From Tilletia caries (lineage: Eukaryota; Basidiomycota; Exobasidiomycetes; Tilletiales; Tilletiaceae): a DNA stretch of 64,000 nucleotides. Made by a program: the position numbers and the translations under genes. Positions 33,101 through 41,086 of the stretch are shown one piece after another. Within the stretch, counting starts at the first letter, position 1. Every line of letters begins with the position of its first letter. The stretch is taken from assembly GCA_032718865.1 (NCBI GenBank), contig JALUTQ010000045.1, positions 310,001 through 374,000 on the forward strand. The letters are read 5' to 3'. The notes below the pieces were generated by a model that made no database searches, had not been told where the DNA came from, and saw only the letters and a list, made by a program, of their open reading frames with translations.

Positions 33101-34957
33101 CGGTTGTCGAAGGCGGCGTATAAGCTTCGGCCGCGCCGACAAGAGGGGTGGAGGAGGACTCCAAGACGGTCAAGCGACGACCGATATCGGCTATGCTCCG
33201 ATCATGCCCGTCAAGACGGTCAAGCACGTCACCGCGAAGACGTGCCATGTCGGACTTGACCTCGCTCGTGGTGAGAGTGAGGGTGGCGATTTGCGTCGAG
33301 ATCTTGCTGTCAAGCAGACGAGAGATGTCCTCGATCGTCAGGGCGGGCTTGACGTCGCTCGTGGGAGCAGAGCCCGGAGCGGGAGCGAGTGTCGACTCGG
33401 GTTGGGTAGAAGAAGACATGCCGCGCAGCAGAGCGTCAGGGTTGTCAGAATAAAAGGGGATGTCGGTGAGGTGAGAAATGGCAAGCTGTGAGCGTGTGGT
33501 GGGGCGGGTGGGGACGGTGGTACTCGAGCTGGAAGGCGGAGAGCTAGGATGCGAATCTCCTCTTATCACCATATACTAGTCGTGCTAGCAATATGAAGAC
33601 AGTAGAGAATTGATTCGATACCGAGAGTCAGTAAGTACAAGTGCAGGGAGCAGCGAGAAAAGTGATGAGGACGAGAGAGGGAAAGCACTCGGCCGAGAGA
33701 GGACAAAGGGAAAGGTAGCGACGTGAAAGGAGCGAGCGAGAAAGATAAGAGAGAAAAGGAGATAAGATAGTGAGTCCACGTGGAGTTGCCACGTGGAGCC
33801 ACTATCTCCGGAAGCGAGAGCAGTGGAGAAAGAGAAAGAAAGGAAGGCCTGACCCGTCTAGCCTATAGCTAGTCAACCCCATCTAGCACAGCCATAGCCC
33901 GTGTGTGACCTCTGATCAGCTTGCACTTGAGCTTGATGCCCTGTTAAGCAGCTGAAGAGAGCTGACGAGTTGACGACTCTGTCCCAAATCCCAATCCATT
34001 CTTTGTTCAGGTCAATTATTTGGGCATGATACGGCAGCAACGGGTGGACAGCGTCCTGCAAGTGATAGTCCGGGAGGTTGTGCCAGACTTCTACCGAAAA
34101 TTGGTGCAGTGCGACCTTGGTATGTTGACGAATAGCATTGCCTCAAGGCCCACGCAACGTCTCTCTCTGATGCCTTTTTGAATTCCCTATTCATTCAGGA
34201 ATACAAAAACCACATCTATGCGGACAAGAGAAAAAGTCGCGTCAAAAGGCATACGAGCTGAGTTTTTCAGGACCTCTGTGCCTTCGTGAAATGTGTCCAT
34301 GGCGAAGCGGTGAGCATACAGAGTCAGAAAAACTAAGAAGTGGCAGAGGCTTTAAATTTATTTTATAGGGCCTTTTGATCTTTACAGTACGAGGTAAAGA
34401 GCACGGACGGAGGGGAGGTGCATGTCTTAGATGCCGACCTGACCCGATGCTCCTGCCCGTCGTTTCAATCTACGGGACTGGCATGCAAGCACTTGTTCAT
34501 GTGCTCCCGCCTGTTGTCGCAGCCAATCGCCCGGTTACAGAAGCCAGGCAGCACGAGTGAGAGCACCGCACAGCCTCCCACCGTGACGGAATCGGAGCCA
34601 GGTGGAGTGACTGCGGTGGGGAACGGTCGCCTGGTACCAGAAGGAATGGAAGCTCAGGGGGAGAAGACCATGGAGGGGGGAAAACCAATGGGAGAAGAGG
34701 GACAACGAATGGTTATCTCGGTACAACGGCTCAACGCGGAAAAGGCGGCGGAACAGGAGGCAAAACATCAGCAACAGAAGGAGGACTTGGTTCAGACGAG
34801 CATCAACGAGGCGCAGCGACTCATGAAGGCACTCAGTCGCCTGCAAGCGGACAGCAATCTAGCCCAGCTCAGTAGAACTGCGTTGGAGCAGCTTGACAAC
34901 GAAGTCAGGGCGGCACGGCGAACTGCAGAGATGTTAGTGCGCAGGGAATTCATTTGA
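24111..34957 (+). CDS. MULE transposase gene, interrupted in an intron by a gypsy element
   Basis: Multi-exon + strand gene; exon limits are approximate. Exons near 24111-24300, 24395-24553, 24632-25043, 25159-25410, 25520-25690, 25920-26109, 26530-26700 and 26800-26860, then after the insertion 34015-34120 and others, ending with a long exon 34390-34957. The N-terminal part has a Cys/His-rich FAR1-like DNA-binding region (RYDCPSNASTTFKATFVSHCG). The DDE core shows VWCVDSTHNT (first Asp), DVMIDCSETERAAINNAF (second Asp) and VLLCLWHLLRAW, then TNNMVEGWHGNLK. The C-terminus has a SWIM finger (CSCPSFQSTGLACKHLF, about 34,448-34,500) and a coiled coil. The 3.5-kb of exons may still be spliceable if the gypsy is removed with its intron. 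An in-frame TAG near 26,698 may be an exon-boundary misreading or a lesion. Confidence 0.65.
26867..27185 (-). repeat. gypsy 3' LTR (319 bp)
   Basis: Left-hand copy on the plus strand. Contains two CCACGTGG-like blocks in TCCACGTGGAGTTGCCACG. Flanked on the left by GCCAT. Confidence 0.95.
27164..27568 (-). CDS. gypsy 3' ORF carrying the displaced remainder of RNase H
   Basis: A 134-codon frame overlapping the end of pol by 31 bp and running to the purine tract at the LTR. It encodes ERPVAFLSRLTSPTEKKM, then ELEL (catalytic Glu), VVTDHAPLG (catalytic Asp) and HTNADALSRL (last Asp), i.e. RNase H from its second strand to its end. It lacks the first strand and first Asp, which remain inside pol at about 29,130-29,200. 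It has no ATG of its own at the frame start (GTG at 27568), so expression might need frameshifting from pol or be lost. Confidence 0.8.
   Translation of the reverse strand: MDLGGRKVSIVERPVAFLSRLTSPTEKKMVAAELELCCLAWAFGRLAHLLEGALVTVVTDHAPLGRMLQSTGSVPYGPTISKCRAILMPHMENLRFVHKPGRKHTNADALSRLVVRSDPGRSALEEGDVLDGVD
27538..31926 (-). CDS. gypsy Pol: protease, reverse transcriptase, partial RNase H, integrase
   Basis: Open frame of 1,462 codons. Order: aspartic protease (LLDTGASLSSID), RT (FCVDYRQLN; catalytic YIDDIVVA), start of RNase H (YLLYVDASKEAFAAVLHQ, first catalytic Asp), then directly the linker (DVFPPSLESARLC), the integrase zinc-binding region (H-H-C-C around HDEGGHFGF..CSICQ), the integrase core (VDLLLGLP; ITSDSEAKMIGRD; Glu in ANVVERFIQTV), and a C-terminal segment (LVWVRLSDRP). 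The rest of RNase H (catalytic Glu and two Asp) is not in its usual place; it is found in a separate frame at the 3' end (27568-27164). The polyprotein is otherwise intact. Confidence 0.9.
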   Translation of the reverse strand: MPPEPPDDVDRVTFVDVQLAVQGGRGDGAHPLLSSKQNGQPDCSGESAQRATHLSPHLSNHDGFKSRRERAEPPSGPGRGLSPGYSDDAGTVSGDGEQPGPLLDLRPSGPPLRGVHALHVEDEEQSANRDSPPPDMLAKEGLENRVTGECSESVGLKVGITPAMVCTAMTLGRIRTSWEASRAAVKEKVRTEGLTSALYFADRLSFHNVRTWEVCADDKPLARPVRRAVRVEALPALEATGTGLGHRRHIPLTTRIRVNDSESTSMPSLLDTGASLSSIDASLLDRLGGSAKGETIVVHGIGDTRTLGYATITFFIDAHDARGMPVQLEARHDFHVLPSLGPGILLGLDFIVGHQLSIDPAGGRAIAGQYRFPVQESMAGPFAKKTELCVSRDLVVPARCHSWVPVDVGALAPDVDYSAHPRLMTNAAETIRLAGPMGMITKATGHVLLTNAGDEDVHLERRTPVADAVAAHLGDTVATTNEVLHLGAARPSSSTSLYPQTASEPSDDGPDAAPIDAFEGEHGFGGHLAKDAATVTVDEHWRIGVGTDGAPDPRIVELLRKHREAFALDGRPGRVIDHEMEIHLREDAMLRPEAPRRMSPEKLRACDAALDQLLDWDVVEPSASPVSFPVLMVKQQSKWRFCVDYRQLNTATIPDRYPLPHIDAVFDTLTGKTVFSSLDALRGYHQLPVKMEDRWKTAFVCHRGLYQYKTVPFGLRNAPAVFQRLMDRLLAALRWRHAVVYIDDIVVASRSMEEYLWALGQLLGRARQFGLKFGPAKCTFAVPSLVLLGRKVSGAGLAVWKERASAVTSLEPPTTLRDLYHVLGLFGYYRPFIPDFARVAGPLTELTRGWRYEHVDGRYRLTDVHGKAVSADRVHIDWNESRQRSFEALKRAIAHPPVLAHPDSSRPYLLYVDASKEAFAAVLHQWHEDERVDVFPPSLESARLCALSVLQLPTPLARERWLAWLREDRFFSSILADVEASRDSPWSLSEGLLVRRADGRVALPEGGVPELLRSVHDEGGHFGFTKTWLAVARHFWRPGLATAVRGWVRHCSICQAVKVPRRVGSLRVDDDPQAAFEEIAVDLLLGLPACRNGIDSVLVILDGFSRMVLLEPCSKDISAAGVAAVISNRVLRMGWRPRRITSDSEAKMIGRDMQALAASLGAVLTPSPPHHQQANVVERFIQTVQVTLRTMCLESSRAWDRRVVPAVELALNSSPNVSTGQRPFDLVFISHPDVVHALFDASEHDGVGSFDERLAAAVERLAEAHETIDAARAVQKQRYDRRRRPLPVLAVGDLVWVRLSDRPVPGVSTSKLVSKKLGPYPVAEVLSAHRVRLALPSPLRIQAEFGVEQLDPVPTDRDPFASVRGRPAEDMPDVVRAASPDDGVEADEIVASVANDDEAESAPEGEGTHGVVRRSRRALQLPGALRGFDVQQFPATLGDSPDVFATRLPSLVLWTWVDERCR
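31983..33572 (-). CDS. gypsy Gag polyprotein
   Basis: Open frame of 529 codons; the first ATG straddles the LTR/primer-site junction, and a later Met at 33419 (MSSSTQPEST) is the likelier start. The N-terminus is Pro/Ser-rich with a coiled-coil-like stretch (ISTQIATLTLTTSEVKSDMA). The capsid-like region contains LGEFRGDPLGLEFWIGTVRD and DYITLRKKAYARQWDP. A single zinc-knuckle-like motif CGKCGQSHFDFEH lies near the end (CX2CX3HX4H spacing, so a variant rather than CCHC). It lies upstream of pol, which begins about 57 bp downstream in the element. Confidence 0.85.
   Translation of the reverse strand: MVIRGDSHPSSPPSSSSTTVPTRPTTRSQLAISHLTDIPFYSDNPDALLRGMSSSTQPESTLAPAPGSAPTSDVKPALTIEDISRLLDSKISTQIATLTLTTSEVKSDMARLRGDVLDRLDGHDRSIADIGRRLTVLESSSTPLVGAAEAYTPPSTTVPPPPTASVPRPPLATPYLGQNSSPAIPSVVPSTVAPSVGRVGLGLTSQPWPWSDARTGPFPSDDARLEVRGDSRLPSTSADTATNEKVLYCKAERLGEFRGDPLGLEFWIGTVRDVARTNPSRAWQAAVRAAIPSALKGDAREWHVALTDEEVQSMPDLPSYFKAMRANFPVDYITLRKKAYARQWDPTKESALGYSQVKIRMLRQATPEGTPEEMIVNDVLDGLLPSFHQIIRLPRGKGRTVQALKLELGEQEPIWRRIYKVEVQNDGVRTVATLESDAYTHQPLVSPSVFPTDQRRTFRYDPTRVVEAKGDFPRQYRKENGRVLRLTRPCGKCGQSHFDFEHDTLIGKVYSLVETSDYEEVDETQPSGF
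33572..33890 (-). repeat. gypsy 5' LTR (319 bp)
   Basis: Right-hand copy on the plus strand; one difference from the other LTR noticed near 33,628. Followed by the target duplicate GCCAT at 33891-33895. Confidence 0.95.
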
Positions 34958-35071
34958 CCTTATCTATCTGCTCACGTCTGGACTCTGGACTGTTTCTTGA
35001 GGCCAAGGGTGAAGGGAGAGTGCCACGATGCATGACGCGGAACAAGAGAGCATAGACAAGGAAGCGGAACG

Positions 35072-35113
35072 TCCTCAATTCCACGTGGCCCTGGGGCCAC
35101 GTGGAATTGAGGA
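35072..35113. repeat. 40-bp palindrome at the MULE right end
   Basis: Two 19-nt arms (CCTCAATTCCACGTGGCCC and its complement) separated by 2 nt. The outer arm is part of the terminal inverted repeat, so the right end carries the TIR core twice in opposite orientation. It could extrude as a cruciform. Confidence 0.85.
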
Positions 35114-35143
35114 GGAACGATATAATGGCGGGCGATTGGCGCC

Positions 35144-38100
35144 GTGCTGAAGTGCTACACGCAATCTCCCTTGATGAACGACACCAGGGCGGCCATCCAA
35201 CAGACCTGGTCGAACAAGCACGAATTTACCTTCGACGAGGTTGTAAAGCGGTTCGCTGCCGAAGAGGCGCTGTTGGGTGTGCACAGGCAGAGTGAGCCTG
35301 AAAGCTCGGACGGCGCTCAAGCATTGCGCATCCAGCACGGTTCCTCCATGCCTCAATCATCGTCGCAGAAACAGCTTTCACAGCAGCAACAGACCGGAGC
35401 AAACAGGCCCAACAATGCGCGTCGCAACAAGGCTAAAACGGGCTCGAAGTGCAATTGGTGCAACATTGTCGGCCATATGGGCTCCGACTGCAGGAAGAGG
35501 CGTGATGGCCATCCCCCGCACCCTCAAAGCTACGCTGCCTCACAGGGATGGACCAATCAGCCACTGCATCAGCTCAATGCAGGTTACCCACAGCCTCAGC
35601 TTGTCCCTGCTCCTTACGCTGTCGGAGCGCGCGCGATGATGGTACACCCCGGCATGATGCACGCCACTGCCCTGCATGCTTCTCATTTCGGTGGTTACGA
35701 CCACCCCGGCCCCTACGTCTACCCTGCATACGCAGCGCCTGTCCCTGCTCAGCCTCATCATGGCGGGTACACCATGCCCCCGCCGAGTCTCGCAAACCGC
35801 ATCAGCGAATATCCGGTGAATACGACCCCGTCGCTCAGCCTGGTACAGCGACTCAGCGAGGCACCTGCAGACATTGTTTCGGGCCGTCCTTATTAGGAAC
35901 TCGCGGCCCTGTCTTCGGCATCGCTGCCTCGGCAAGGCCCAGATATAGGTGTTCCGTTGAAGTGGATCCTCGATTCGGGTGCCTCATCTCATATGACGCC
36001 CAACGGAGAACTCTTCTCGGACATTCAGCCGGACTCTACCACAGTCAAAACGGCCGATGGCAAGAGGCTGCGCGCTCGCGGGCGTGGCTCCATCACCCTC
36101 ATTACGACCAATCCTACTTGGAACGAACTCATCCTTCACGACGTTTTGCATGTCCCCGAGCTGGATTGCAACTTGGTTTCGGTCGTCAAACTGAACCAAG
36201 ACTACTTACGAGTCGAGTTTACCGAACAACTCGAAGCTTTGATCACGGACCCCTTCCAGCGAGACTTCACCATCTCAGCGACCTGGTCGTGGCAGTCCCA
36301 AGCGTATCTCCTCCCCGTTGTGGGATCCGTGGAGAGCGCATACGTTTCCGCCTTCGTCCTTCGTGACGATGAGCGCAGTGCGTCATCTGGAGCATCGGAG
36401 CTAGCTACTCCAACTCCTTCTGACCAAGTGTTTCGGCTTTGGGTATTGTGGCACCCACGACTCGGCCATCTGGGCAATTCGTCGTTGCCTATCCTAGCCC
36501 AGAACAGCGTCGGACTTCCCGCGTCGCTGATCAAGAGGAGCGCCACCGGGGCGTTCCAGTGCGAAATTTGTTCTCTCACGAACATCAAGAGGTTGCCGTT
36601 CTCCGCCTCCACCACCAAGTCGACACGACCCCTCGAGCTCGTCCACGCCGACCTCACCGGGCGCGTGATCTGCAAGTCGTTGGGCGGTGCGGAGTATCTG
36701 GCGATTCTCGTGGACGACTACACCCGCATGCTGTGGGTCCTCCCCCTCGTTCAGAAATCCGACTTCGTCCTCCGCTTCATCGAGTGGCGCGACCAGGTAG
36801 TGCCCTACAAGGGTCCTGTTGCTTGCCTTCGCACGGACGGCGGCGGCGAATTCAACAACGCTGCTCTCCGAGCTGCACTCGCAGGAGCGCGCCATGAGCG
36901 ATCATGCGCATACACGTCTCAACAGAACGGTGTGGCGGAACGGTATGTAGGGATAGTCAAGTCGGTGATGCGGCCACTCCTCCATGGACGGCACCTGCCG
37001 TTGGAATACTGGGCCGAAGCAGCAGCGACGGCTGCCTACGTTCGCAATCGGTGCCCCAGTACTGCCAACGACGGCAAGACCCCCTTCGAGCTCTGGCACG
37101 GAACCAAGCCCAACCTCGCCGATCTCCGGGTCTTCGGCTGCTTGGCGTTCCCGATGCTGTCCACCAAGGCTCGGGAACACAGCCTTGCTGTGCGCTCTCG
37201 GCCAGGTGTGTTCATTGGTTACGATACGCTTCAAAAGGGATATCGAATTCACTTTCCGGACACCAAGGAACTGGTGGTCACCCGCAATGTCGATTTCCAC
37301 GAAGACAAAGGTTACGATTTCTCCTCCCTCGTAGTCGCCGAGTCTGACCCACCACTTCCCCCAGAGGTCGTCGTCAGCTCGGCTCCACGGCCTCCTGGCC
37401 TCCGGCCCCGCCTAGTTGTCATCGGCCCCAGGCAACCGGACCCTGCTCCGTCTGCTTCGGTCGACGTGGAACTGCCAGCAGCAGCAGCAGCACCTCCACC
37501 AGCAGCACCTCCACCACTGCCACCGGTATCAGCACCGGCTCCGGGCCCGGCTCCAGCTGCTGCCCCAGCCGCTCCGTCAGGGGCGCCACGTTCCTCTGCC
37601 TCCGTCCCTTCCGCGTCGGTGGGAGCTCAGGCGCCAGCAGCAGCGCCAGGCGCACGGCCTCGTCCTCCTCCCACAAGGCAGTACCAGACGCGCCAGCATA
37701 CGAGCAGGATGGAGCAAGGACGGCAGCAGCGTGAAACGTCTCGCGCTGTGCTATCAATGTCCGACTCCTTCGCATCTGCCTTCCACGTCCAGCTCTCGGC
37801 TGACGGCATCGAACTTGAGCCTAAGACACTCAAAGACGCCATGCGCCGATCGGATTGGGCGCAGTGGCTTCAAGCCATGCGCGAGGAGATGGAGTCACAT
37901 TCGGAGATGGGTACTTGGGTATTGGAGAAAGTTCCAGATGATAGGGAACTAGTGGGCAGTCGGTGGGTGTTTAAATTGAAGTTGGACTCCGAAGGCGCCG
38001 TCTCGAGGTACAAAGCTCGTTTGGTCGCTCAGGGGGTTTAGCCAAATATTTGGGGTCGACTACAACGAAACCTATTCGCCGGTCACCCGCTTCGTCACCA

Positions 38101-39367
38101 TTCGCACCCTGCTCGCCTTGGCCGCCTACTTCGGATGGCAAATCCACCAGCTGGATGTGGTCACTGCCTACCTCTACGGGAAACTGGAGACGCCCGTCTA
38201 CATGCGACAGCCTCCCGGCTTCGAGCTGCCTGGTCAAGAGCATCTCTGCTGTCGGCTCATTCGTTCACTGTACGGACTCAAACAGTCCGGCAGGGAGTGG
38301 TACTTTACCCTCCGCGCGGCGCTTATCGAGCTCGGCTTCGAACAGTTAGCAGCAGACCCAGCTATCTTCATTTTTGGGCAAGGCACTTCCGCCATCATCG
38401 TCGCAGTCTACGTGGACGACGTTCTCGTCCTCGGAAGCAACACCGAGGAGATCGATGCAGTCAAGACTGCACTGGGCAAACGGTTCAAGATGAAGGATCA
38501 GGGGCAAATTGGGCACTTCCTGGGGATGAAGATCGAGCGCAGCGAAGATTCTCGGTCCTTTTTTTCATCTCTCAGTCAGCCTATATCCGATCGATGCTCG
38601 AACGATTCAACTACAAGGACATCAAGGCAGCGCCCAGTCCCCTTGACCCCAAGCAGAGGCTTCAACCATACGACGGCAGTGCTTCGGATGAAGATCGTCG
38701 CCGCTTCCAAGCCATGCTCGGTTGCCTCATGTGGCTCGCCCAGGCGTCGCGGTCCGACCTTTCGTATGCGGTCTCTACGTTAGCCAGGCACGCCTCGAAC
38801 CCTGGTCCCCAACACTTCGGGTGCATCAAGCGCACGATGCAATACTTGGCGGGCACAGTCGAATTCAAGCTCCACATCACCGCTAATTCAGACGAGGACA
38901 TCGTCGCCTACTCCGATGCCGACTTTGGTGGCGATTTCTCTGCCAAGTCGACTTCCGGGTGGTGTGTGTCTGTACACGGTGCCACAGTCGCTTGGGGCTC
39001 GAAATTACAAACCCTCGTCGCAGATTCTACTGCACAGGCAGAGCTCATCGCCGTCTGGCAAACTGCTCGGGAGGCTCTCGCCCTTCGACACTTCTTCGAA
39101 GACCTCGGCCTCCGCCAAATCAACGCGGGTTCCCCTACTGTCGTTTATTGCGACAATCAACCCGCCATCCACATTCTTTCCAACCCTGTCAGCAACGGCT
39201 TGACCAGGCACATGGAGCGCAAGTACTTGGCTACTCGCGAGCACCAAGAACGAGGCCTTGTGCATGTCACCTACATCAACACCAAGGTGAATCCAGCGGA
39301 TATGTTCACGAAGGCCCTCATCCCAGCAACCTTCCAACAACATCGCTCAGCCATCGGCCTACGATAA
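35144..39367 (+). pseudogene. Copia-1 gag C-terminus and pol
   Basis: Gag resumes after the MULE and includes a zinc knuckle (CNWCNIVGHMGSDC), ending at an in-frame TAG (35894-35896) after GRPY. The same frame continues into pol: protease (WILDSGASSHMTP), integrase zinc region (HPRLGHLG...CEIC), integrase core with DD-E (VHADLT; RTDGGGEF; QNGVAERYVG), and a Pro/Ala-rich spacer. The frame breaks at a G5 run (about 38,033-38,037). It resumes with RT (LDVVTAYLYG; YVDDVLVLGS), breaks again at a T7 run (about 38,562-38,568), then RNase H (DADFGGDFSAKSTSGW; ADSTAQAELIA; CDNQPAIH). Apart from those breaks the domains look complete. The TAG may be a read-through site (see findings). Confidence 0.88.
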
Positions 39368-39405
39368 CAGTCACAACGATCACGACGACGGCCGAAGGGT
39401 GGGAG

Positions 39406-39635
39406 TGTCATAGTTTGGGGTCTGGCGGCTTCACCCGTCTGTCCAGTCTCGTTGGTTACTCCTTCTGTGCTCTGTGAAAAGTCTCTTCTCTCCTTCCATT
39501 TCTTTCTTGCAATCAACAACCATCTACTTCCATTTTGTCCGAGTGCACCCTCCCCCTCTCGCGTGCACACACAGCAACTCTACCACTCTCGGTGAGTAGT
39601 CGTGCGGCAGTCACAGCTGCCCTCGAATAGTGACA
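39406..39635 (+). repeat. Copia-1 3' LTR (230 bp)
   Basis: Preceded by the purine tract AAGGGTGGGAG and followed by the CATTT target duplicate. Nearly identical to 22863-23092. Confidence 0.95.
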
Positions 39636-39850
39636 CATTTCATGCAATTAGAACGCGCGGACGAGGCAATCACAGAACGCCCAGCGTTTACACATATGTC
39701 CAACCATCATACCGAAGGGGGGTCCTGCGCTCAAGACGGACAGCATCGCGCTTCACCAGTCCCTTCTCGACATCAGACATACATACGCTTCATCTCTCCT
39801 CCGGGCTCGTATTTTCTGGCGCGCTGGCGCGAGGCCAAGAACGAGGTTAA

Positions 39851-40287
39851 CCACAGGATGGTACGGAGATTTTTGAAAAACCACAGGATGGTACGCCCCT
39901 TATCTTACCATGGGAGGGTACGGAGATTCCATTCGCCGACCTCATTTCGAGGAGAAGATTGAAAGAGATTGAAAGTGTTTTCTGGGAAGAAAAGTCTCAG
40001 GATACAGCACCCTCTAATCGCAGCCGATCGCATCGCAGAAAGGCCTGTTTTGCTCTCCTAAGCCTCACACGCCTACCATTGGATTTTCAGGTCAGTTATT
40101 TCAGGAGCCGCGAGAGCTTCGGCGGTCTGAGGCGGGCCAAAAAATTTGGAAATTTTCGACCCAGAAATACCTTTGATCTGTGCTTAATGAGATGAGGTCG
40201 GCCATACAAGGTCCTCATACCCTCCCATGGTAAGATAGTGAGCGTACCATCCTGTGGTTTTTCGAGAATTTGTGTACCATCCTGTGG
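39851..40287. mobile_element. MITE with long inverted repeats flanked by TTAA
   Basis: 437 bp bounded by TTAA (39847-39850 and 40288-40291). Terminal inverted repeats of about 70 bp start CCACAGGATGGTAC. The motif CCACAGGATGGTAC occurs twice within each arm, and both arms include CTTACCATGGGAGGGTA. No coding sequence. TTAA target duplication is characteristic of piggyBac-type transposons, but the next outer bases (GAGG/CCTC) are also symmetrical, so the true end could lie 8 bp further out on each side. Confidence 0.7.
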
Positions 40288-40302
40288 TTAACCTCTTTCC
40301 TG

Positions 40303-40992
40303 TGTTAGATTTCGACCCGGCGTCGGCTCCCGCTGATATACTAAACTAGACAAGCTGAACTAGTAGTATGTGCGAGTGACAATGTGAAGAGCGATGATGA
40401 ATGACAAAGAGAAAGAACTAGGTACAAGGGATGAGCTCGAGAAGGGTAAAGATGAGGGCGAGAGAAAAGTGTGACGTGGGAGAAGTGGAAGGAAGTGGAG
40501 GCAGGGTGTTGCTATGCGAGATGCGTGTGGGACAAGAGGAAAGTAGAGAGAAAGGGAAGGTGATAAGATAAGATAAAGAAGCCACATGGACCCTGTCCAG
40601 CACAGCTGACCCGGTCTGGCTTCTAAGCTTGCCAATGAGAAGTTGCGCTTGACCGCACTCGGTGCTCGCGTTCAGTATCAGACCTGCTTTTGCTAGGGAT
40701 GAAGGGTAGAACGACTTGACTGAATGAATTACTGGAATGGAAGTCAGGAAGAAGGAAGTACATCGCGAATGCCTCTTTAAGGGGTGAGTATGGTCCATCA
40801 CCGCCTGATCGGATTCGCGCCTCTGTCTGACTTCGATCTCAGCCCTAGTGTGCTGATATCCTAAGGTTTCCCCTCGCATCGAGAGTCCTTAACCATCCCT
40901 TGTCCGCGCCATCCTTGTCCTCCCCTGATCGCTTTGATCCAGGAACCTTCGAGTCTGAGCCGGACTGCTCGGGCCGGGGCAAAAGTCCAACA
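40303..40992 (-). repeat. 3' LTR of the pol-less element, interrupted by a solo LTR
   Basis: Matches 46531-46947 almost completely once 40337-40609 is removed. One T/C difference noticed (CTCTGTCTGACTTCG versus CTCTGTCCGACTTCG). Confidence 0.9.
40337..40604 (-). mobile_element. solo LTR of a gypsy-related family
   Basis: 268 bp bounded by target duplicates GCTGA (40332-40336 and 40605-40609). Its termini TATACTA...AGCACA match those of the gypsy LTR at 26867-27185, but the interior differs, so it belongs to a related family. A solo LTR usually results from recombination between the two LTRs of a full element. Confidence 0.85.
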
Positions 40993-41086
40993 CTCCCTCC
41001 TGCACCGTACCGAGAGGCGAGAGGCGATGCTTGGCAGTCGCGGCCCGCAGACCCGGCAGACGAGATACGAGAAGCCGCAGTGGATG

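Larger units (their letters stand above)
26867..33890 (-). mobile_element. Ty3/gypsy LTR retrotransposon inserted in the MULE
   Basis: Minus-strand element of 7,024 bp. LTRs of 319 bp at 26867-27185 and 33572-33890 differ at about one position (gagagCcag versus gagagTcag). Target duplication GCCAT at 26862-26866 and 33891-33895. On its own strand the LTR runs TGTGCT...TAGTATA. A purine tract (GAGGAGGGGGA) abuts the 3' LTR, and a TGG-starting primer site abuts the 5' LTR. The near-identical LTRs and open reading frames point to recent insertion. It sits within the MULE transposase intron that begins GTGAGCCAT. Confidence 0.95.
23957..35134 (+). mobile_element. Mutator-like DNA transposon (MULE) inserted in Copia-1 gag
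   Basis: Ends carry inverted repeats that match over TTATATCGTTCCTCC and CAATTCCACGTGG (left 23957-23991, right about 35100-35134). A 9-bp target duplication, ATTGGCGGC at 23948-23956 and ATTGGCGCC at 35135-35143 (one mismatch), is typical of Mutator-type elements. It carries a transposase with MULE-type blocks and a SWIM zinc finger. It contains a 7-kb gypsy insertion; without that it is about 4.15 kb. The right end also forms a 40-bp palindrome. Confidence 0.88.
22863..39635 (+). mobile_element. Ty1/copia LTR retrotransposon (Copia-1), host of nested insertions
   Basis: LTRs of 230 bp at 22863-23092 and 39406-39635 begin TGTCA and end TGACA, and differ at about one position in my reading. 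Flanking duplication CATTT at 22858-22862 and 39636-39640. A primer-binding site abuts the 5' LTR and a purine tract (AAGGGTGGGAG) abuts the 3' LTR. Domain order is copia type: gag, aspartic protease (DSGAS), integrase, RT (YVDDVLV), RNase H. About 11.2 kb of the interior is foreign: a Mutator-like element at 23957-35134 splits gag. Without it the element would be about 5.6 kb. Confidence 0.95.

Noticed and set aside
22863..39635. Reading the whole 16.8 kb as one giant LTR element
   Set aside because: Internal target duplications and inverted repeats show foreign MULE and gypsy insertions.
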